DNA from: Acidilobaceae archaeon
Lineage (GTDB): Archaea; Thermoproteota; Thermoprotei_A; Sulfolobales; Acidilobaceae
Reading direction: 5' to 3'
DNA length: 7,267 bases
Assembly (NCBI GenBank): GCA_027044005.1
Contig: JALUDK010000372.1
Span: forward strand, 1-7,267
Shown here piece by piece: positions 5,547-7,267 of this stretch. A model generated the notes under the pieces. It did no database searches, was not told the origin of the DNA, and saw nothing but the letters and a program-made list of their open reading frames with translations. Numbering within the stretch: the first letter of the stretch is position 1; each line of letters opens with the position of its first letter. A program made the translations under genes and the position numbers.

Positions 5547-6023
5547 CTATAGGGGCCCGGCATCCGGGTACCCCTGCCGTAGCCCCCTGCCTGCGTGGCG
5601 CGAGAGCGCGGTAGGCCCCTCCTTGAGCATGAGGGCAAGGTTTCTGGCGTGCTTCCTAGCCCTATCAAGGGCTATCCTGCGCAGCTCCTCCGGGTCGCTA
5701 GATTCATCTTCGTGCACGGTAACGTCGACCAGGATGGAGCCCGTTAGGAGCTCCGCCATAATCAGGCCTATGCTCATCGCCAGGTAGCTGTACTTATCCG
5801 CCTCCCTTCTCCCCACCCAGCCGAGGGTGATCACGCCCCTGCACCCATACTGGTCGACCAGCCGCTTAGCAGCTCCGGGCAGATCCTTTATGCCAGGGAC
5901 AGTATGCCTTATTATCCTATACCCGGGTAGCAGCCTCTCTAGCTCCTCCATGACGGGCCTGGCCATGTCTACCCTTGCGAAGGTGGTGTCAACTACCCCC
6001 ACACACTTCTCTGCACGCCTCAA
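5547..6023 (-). CDS. ribC: Riboflavin synthase, archaeal type
   Basis: This cytoplasmic enzyme converts two molecules of 6,7-dimethyl-8-ribityllumazine into riboflavin and a pyrimidine. The archaeal form is related to lumazine synthase, not to bacterial RibE. Its 158 residues show the family blocks VGVVDTTFARVDMARP (8-23), TVPGIKDLPGAAKRL (41-55), ITLGWVGR (65-72) and VTVHEDESSDPEELRR (101-116). The length is normal. It starts at TTG 6021-6023 behind GGGGGCTGAG inside the end of ribB, giving a 35-base overlap; GTG at 6000-6002 would give a shorter N-terminus (MGVVDTT) and reduce the overlap. Its stop lies two bases from the stop of the converging ribbon-helix-helix gene. Pairing with ribB confirms the assignment. 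Confidence 0.92.
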   Translation of the reverse strand: MRRAEKCVGVVDTTFARVDMARPVMEELERLLPGYRIIRHTVPGIKDLPGAAKRLVDQYGCRGVITLGWVGRREADKYSYLAMSIGLIMAELLTGSILVDVTVHEDESSDPEELRRIALDRARKHARNLALMLKEGPTALSRHAGRGLRQGYPDAGPL

Positions 6024-6669
6024 TTATCTCAGCCCCCTTGACTAGAGGCCAACCCCTCTCCCTCCCGATCCTATACGCCTTATCTACACTGAGTGCTGTA
6101 CCCCTGTCCAGCATCTCTGCTATGACCATGCTTGGCCTTAGCCCGGCTATCCTGGAGAGGGCTATTGAGAGCTCTGTGTGCCCCCTCCTCTCGCTTAGGC
6201 TTCTTGACGCGAGTATTGGCACGTGGCCTGGAGCCTGGAATTCATTGTAGAATATTCTCCTAGCGTCCTCCACCCTCCCCTCCAGTACTAGGCCCACGAT
6301 CTCGTCCAGCTTCCTGATAGTGGTACTCCTATCGGTGTCCCGTATACCGGTCTTCACGGATATATGGTTGACCCAGATCGTGAAGGCTGGCCTGTCACCG
6401 TAGCCTAGCCTCCTTGAGGCTAGCGGCCTGAGGTTGGGGTGCATGCTGATAAGCTCGTCCCCCCAGGGGAGGCCTAGGCTCCTGGTTATACTGGAATCGG
6501 TGACGAAGCATATGAGGCCCCCGGCTAGTGTGCGTAGAGTGTATATGGCGTCGCTAGTAACGGTTGGGGCATAGTATACCAGGTCTACCTCCGCCTCCCT
6601 ATCATCATCGTCATAGATCATCACCGGGTTCCCCGCCTTCAGCGACTCTACCGCCTCTTCCAAGGCCAT
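5989..6669 (-). CDS. ribB: 3,4-dihydroxy-2-butanone 4-phosphate synthase
   Basis: RibB turns ribulose 5-phosphate into formate and 3,4-dihydroxy-2-butanone 4-phosphate, the four-carbon unit that lumazine synthase uses. The 226 residues match the single-domain form without a fused GTP cyclohydrolase II. Visible motifs are DDDDREAEVDL (20-30, acidic metal/substrate site; the usual form is RENEGD), the conserved TGI--TDR--TI segment (107-118), PGHVPIL (147-153), RRGHTELSIALSRIAGL (161-177, with His164) and MVIAEML (181-187, with Glu185). The frame is open upstream to 6705, but ATG 6667-6669 is chosen because GGTGGTG at 6677-6683 precedes it by seven bases and family proteins begin close to this helix. 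It starts inside the preceding gene (59-base overlap) and ends inside ribC (35 bases), so the three genes probably share one transcript. Confidence 0.93.
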   Translation of the reverse strand: MALEEAVESLKAGNPVMIYDDDDREAEVDLVYYAPTVTSDAIYTLRTLAGGLICFVTDSSITRSLGLPWGDELISMHPNLRPLASRRLGYGDRPAFTIWVNHISVKTGIRDTDRSTTIRKLDEIVGLVLEGRVEDARRIFYNEFQAPGHVPILASRSLSERRGHTELSIALSRIAGLRPSMVIAEMLDRGTALSVDKAYRIGRERGWPLVKGAEIIEACREVCGGS

Positions 6670-7267
6670 ACTCATACACCACCGACACAGCAAGTAGCAC
6701 AGCAAGGGTTATACCCACTAATATTTCGGGGCTACCCATGAAGCCACCATCAACCTCGGTGGGGGTCGTGCTCCTGGTAGCCGGCGAGCCGCTTCCTACC
6801 ACATTAATCGGCTCAGCAGCACCTGGCTGGTTCCCATCCCCGCTTGCCGCGCCCCCTGGGCGTTCGCCGCCTATTTTAGCCACTATCCTAGCCTCAACGC
6901 CGCCTATATCCAGCACCACTATTATAGGGGGGCCATCCAGGTACATTATCCCCCTCAACCGGGCCCCGTCGACCTCCAATATACAATTGTTGCTGTCTAT
7001 GCGTGCAGAGCCTGACGCTAGGGCTAGCTTGGTTATGTTTAGCTGGCCCTTCCATACCTCTACGATGGCCGTATCAGAGCAGTTATCGGGGCTGGGGAGT
7101 TGTATGGCCAGTTTTGGGTAGTAGCGGCCCCTATATTCTATAACCTCTACATCGACTAGGGAGAAGTCTTTAAGGGGAGGCTCAGAGTACACCTCCACCA
7201 TAGGATCCCCGTGAGCAGGGGGCGGAATGAGGAGTAGGGCTAGCATTAGTATTGGGATGCTAGCCCT
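6611..7267 (-). CDS. Secreted, C-terminally membrane-anchored protein of unknown function (5' end outside window)
   Basis: The frame is open to the window edge, so the true start probably lies outside; ATG at 7246 is an internal or alternative start. Numbering from that ATG, a hydrophobic stretch ending in PPPAHG near residue 13 looks like a signal peptide. Residues about 15-128 are a beta-rich outer domain with two cysteines (56 and 88), which could form a disulfide, and N-glycosylation sequons at 55 and 70. Residues 128-170 are a Gly/Pro/Ser/Thr-rich stalk. Residues 173-193 are one hydrophobic helix followed by a short Gly/Arg/Asp/Glu tail inside the cell. This layout is common for archaeal surface proteins. 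No family was recognised. The 3' 59 bases overlap ribB; that is probably operon packing and does not show a role in riboflavin synthesis. Confidence 0.65.
   Translation of the reverse strand, partial: RASIPILMLALLLIPPPAHGDPMVEVYSEPPLKDFSLVDVEVIEYRGRYYPKLAIQLPSPDNCSDTAIVEVWKGQLNITKLALASGSARIDSNNCILEVDGARLRGIMYLDGPPIIVVLDIGGVEARIVAKIGGERPGGAASGDGNQPGAAEPINVVGSGSPATRSTTPTEVDGGFMGSPEILVGITLAVLLAVSVVYEYGLGRGGRVAEGGEPGDDL
6677..6683 (-). promoter_or_regulatory. Shine-Dalgarno deciding the ribB start
   Basis: GGTGGTG on the minus strand ends seven bases before ATG 6669 but only one base before ATG 6675. The first spacing matches the GGTG sites of the binding-protein gene (seven bases) and the ribbon-helix-helix gene (six bases), so ATG 6669 is preferred. 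The site lies in codons for the membrane helix of the upstream gene. Confidence 0.55.

Noticed and set aside
5596..5609. GCGC-GAGA-GCGC hairpin near the end of ribC
   Set aside because: It has only four base pairs in GC-rich coding sequence with no T-run, so chance is sufficient.
6670..6705. Longer N-terminus for RibB from ATG 6705 or 6675
   Set aside because: The added residues are hydrophobic and cysteine-rich, reflecting the upstream membrane helix codons. GGTGGTG spacing and family length favour ATG 6669.
6706..6716. GGGTTATACCC resembling the palindrome at 29-43
   Set aside because: Only four-base arms, different centre, and placed within membrane-helix codons rather than a promoter.
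6564..7121. 185-codon plus-strand frame rich in Pro and Ser
   Set aside because: It is antisense to ribB and the anchored-protein gene and is low-complexity without motifs; both minus-strand frames have clear protein features.

Overview
The window looks like part of the chromosome of a hyperthermophilic crenarchaeon (Thermoproteota), most likely of the Desulfurococcales type. This is inferred from several signs. Riboflavin synthase is the archaeal, lumazine-synthase-like form. Codons AGG, ATA and CTA dominate. GGTG-type ribosome sites precede TTG and ATG starts. Promoters are of the TATA type, and genes abut or overlap. No mobile element, CRISPR array, integrase or rRNA was seen.

Layout. (1) 1-3247, plus strand: a three-gene type II ABC importer of the BtuFCD/FepBDC class. 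It consists of a substrate-binding protein on a membrane-anchored coiled-coil stalk, a FecCD permease and an ATPase. It is preceded by a 15-base palindrome and a TATA-like box. The permease has no ATG, GTG or TTG codon in its first 113 codons, so it probably starts at a CTG behind a strong Shine-Dalgarno. (2) 3242-4237, minus strand: a metal-dependent amidohydrolase, converging on the ATPase gene with a 6-base overlap. Just upstream of it on the same strand is a tiny open frame, 4266-4346, for a 26-residue peptide with six regularly spaced cysteines. (3) 4347-4848: a mostly non-coding stretch with a tRNA-Gly(CCC) gene on the minus strand and divergent promoters for the tRNA and the next gene. 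(4) 4849-5544, plus strand: a ribbon-helix-helix protein with a coiled-coil-like middle and an unrecognised C-terminal domain. (5) 5547-7267, minus strand: in transcription order, a secreted membrane-anchored protein of unknown function (its start lies beyond the window), ribB and ribC, packed with 59- and 35-base overlaps.

How the genes work together. The ABC genes together would capture and import a metal-chelate ligand such as cobalamin, haem or an iron chelate; the sequence does not say which. RibB and RibC supply two steps of riboflavin synthesis; the lumazine synthase that connects them is not in the window. The amidohydrolase, the ribbon-helix-helix protein and the anchored protein have no role that context settles. 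The points most worth a second look are the six-cysteine micro-ORF, the non-canonical permease start, the palindromic site ahead of the transporter, the ATPase's altered Q-loop, and the ribB start buried in the preceding gene.
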